A DNA stretch of 64,000 nucleotides, taken from assembly GCF_030246905.1 (NCBI RefSeq), contig NZ_CP126741.1, positions 1,612,001 to 1,676,000 on the forward strand. Direction: 5' to 3'. This document shows, piece by piece, positions 63,759-64,000 of the stretch (positions within the stretch are counted from its first letter, which is position 1; each line of letters starts with the position of its first letter). A program made the translations under genes and the position numbers. The notes below the pieces were generated by a model that saw nothing but the letters and a program-made list of their open reading frames with translations, made no database searches and had not been told where the DNA came from. Origin of the DNA: Microbacterium sp. zg-Y818 (GTDB taxonomy: Bacteria; Actinomycetota; Actinomycetes; Actinomycetales; Microbacteriaceae).

Positions 63759-64000
63759 TCATGTCGCTTCGGCGAACTCCATGATCCGACCGCTGGCCCG
63801 TCCGAACACCCGGCCGCCGATGAGCACCCCGCCAACGAGCACCACGATGCCCGCGACGACCCCGGCCCACAATGCCAGCCAGGTGTCCCCCGGATCGGAG
63901 GTCAGCGCGAGCCAGCCCCACCACAGCGCCGGCACGGCGGCCGCCAGCGCGCCGAGCAGCACCAGGGCCTGCGCCGCCGTGCCGCCGGTGCGCTGCGGCT
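63759..64000 (-). CDS. Membrane protein, 5' end beyond the window
   Basis: The 80 residues visible open with QRTGGTAAQAL and contain two hydrophobic helices (LVLLGALAAAVPALWWGWLAL and LWAGVVAGIVVLVGGVLIGG), ending RASGRIMEFAEAT. The frame is open to the right edge. A GTG at 63962 could be a start but has no clear ribosome-binding site, so the gene probably begins outside. Function unknown. Confidence 0.65.
   Translation of the reverse strand, partial: PQRTGGTAAQALVLLGALAAAVPALWWGWLALTSDPGDTWLALWAGVVAGIVVLVGGVLIGGRVFGRASGRIMEFAEAT

Overview
The window is high-GC DNA from an actinobacterium, most likely a Microbacterium-like member of the Microbacteriaceae. The evidence is the GC-rich third positions, the frequent GTG starts, the many four-base start/stop overlaps, a long-tailed FtsE, DUF3039 and TadE-type genes, a Ku/LigD end-joining pair, and an unusual abundance of the heptamer GGATGCC (GGCATCC on the other strand). 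No database search was possible; all names rest on motif and family recognition.

Layout. 1-3.4 kb: ilvD-ilvB of branched-chain amino acid synthesis (ilvB runs off the left edge). 3.5-5.9 kb: a four-gene CbiM/PDGLE/CbiQ/CbiO metal transporter. 6.0-8.2 kb: otsA-otsB trehalose synthesis. 8.6-21.0 kb: two neighbouring operons for short-chain acid or ketone-body use. One is scoA-scoB-thiolase with a divergent IclR regulator; the other is livK-G-F-H-M, acyl-CoA ligase, TetR, hydroxybutyrate-type dehydrogenase and hydrolase. Together they can import an acid, activate it or oxidise it to acetoacetate, and cleave acetoacetyl-CoA to acetyl-CoA.

21.27-30.10 kb: an 8.8-kb integrative element inserted in a tRNA-Lys(CUU) gene, bounded by a 38-bp duplication of the tRNA 3' end. 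It carries a tyrosine integrase, an XRE-type repressor divergent from twin excisionase-like genes, a HARP-like DNA-binding protein, a protein with a tandemly duplicated winged-helix domain, zinc-ribbon proteins, a protein resembling a phage prohead protease but with no capsid, portal or terminase gene, an AT-rich patch with iteron-like repeats, and one cargo gene beside attR. This is the best candidate for an undescribed system: a phage-satellite-like island.

30.2-36.2 kb: hisN, small acidic and membrane proteins, tmRNA (ssrA), a SIMPL protein and smpB. 36.2-42.6 kb: ftsE-ftsX, an ECF sigma/anti-sigma pair in an operon with a sortase and a DUF4397 surface protein, and prfB. 42.6-47.6 kb: an MFS transporter, a small zinc-binding protein, an LLM oxidoreductase coupled to a TreS-like GH13 enzyme, and a decayed ABC ATPase. 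47.7-52.2 kb: a compact Tad pilus locus (tadA, tadB, tadC, a pilin-like protein and TadE/TadG-type proteins). 52.3-64 kb: a nuclease, a formate/nitrite channel, tRNA-Leu, DedA, ku, ligD, a CDF transporter, rdgB, rph, murI, pncB, DUF3039 and a truncated membrane protein.

Several short palindromic repeat families are scattered through the chromosome. The most striking is an 18-bp TGTGAG/CTCACA unit that occurs as intergenic inverted pairs and three times inside the ligD coding sequence. Another 32-bp repeat supplies the probable start codon of rdgB.
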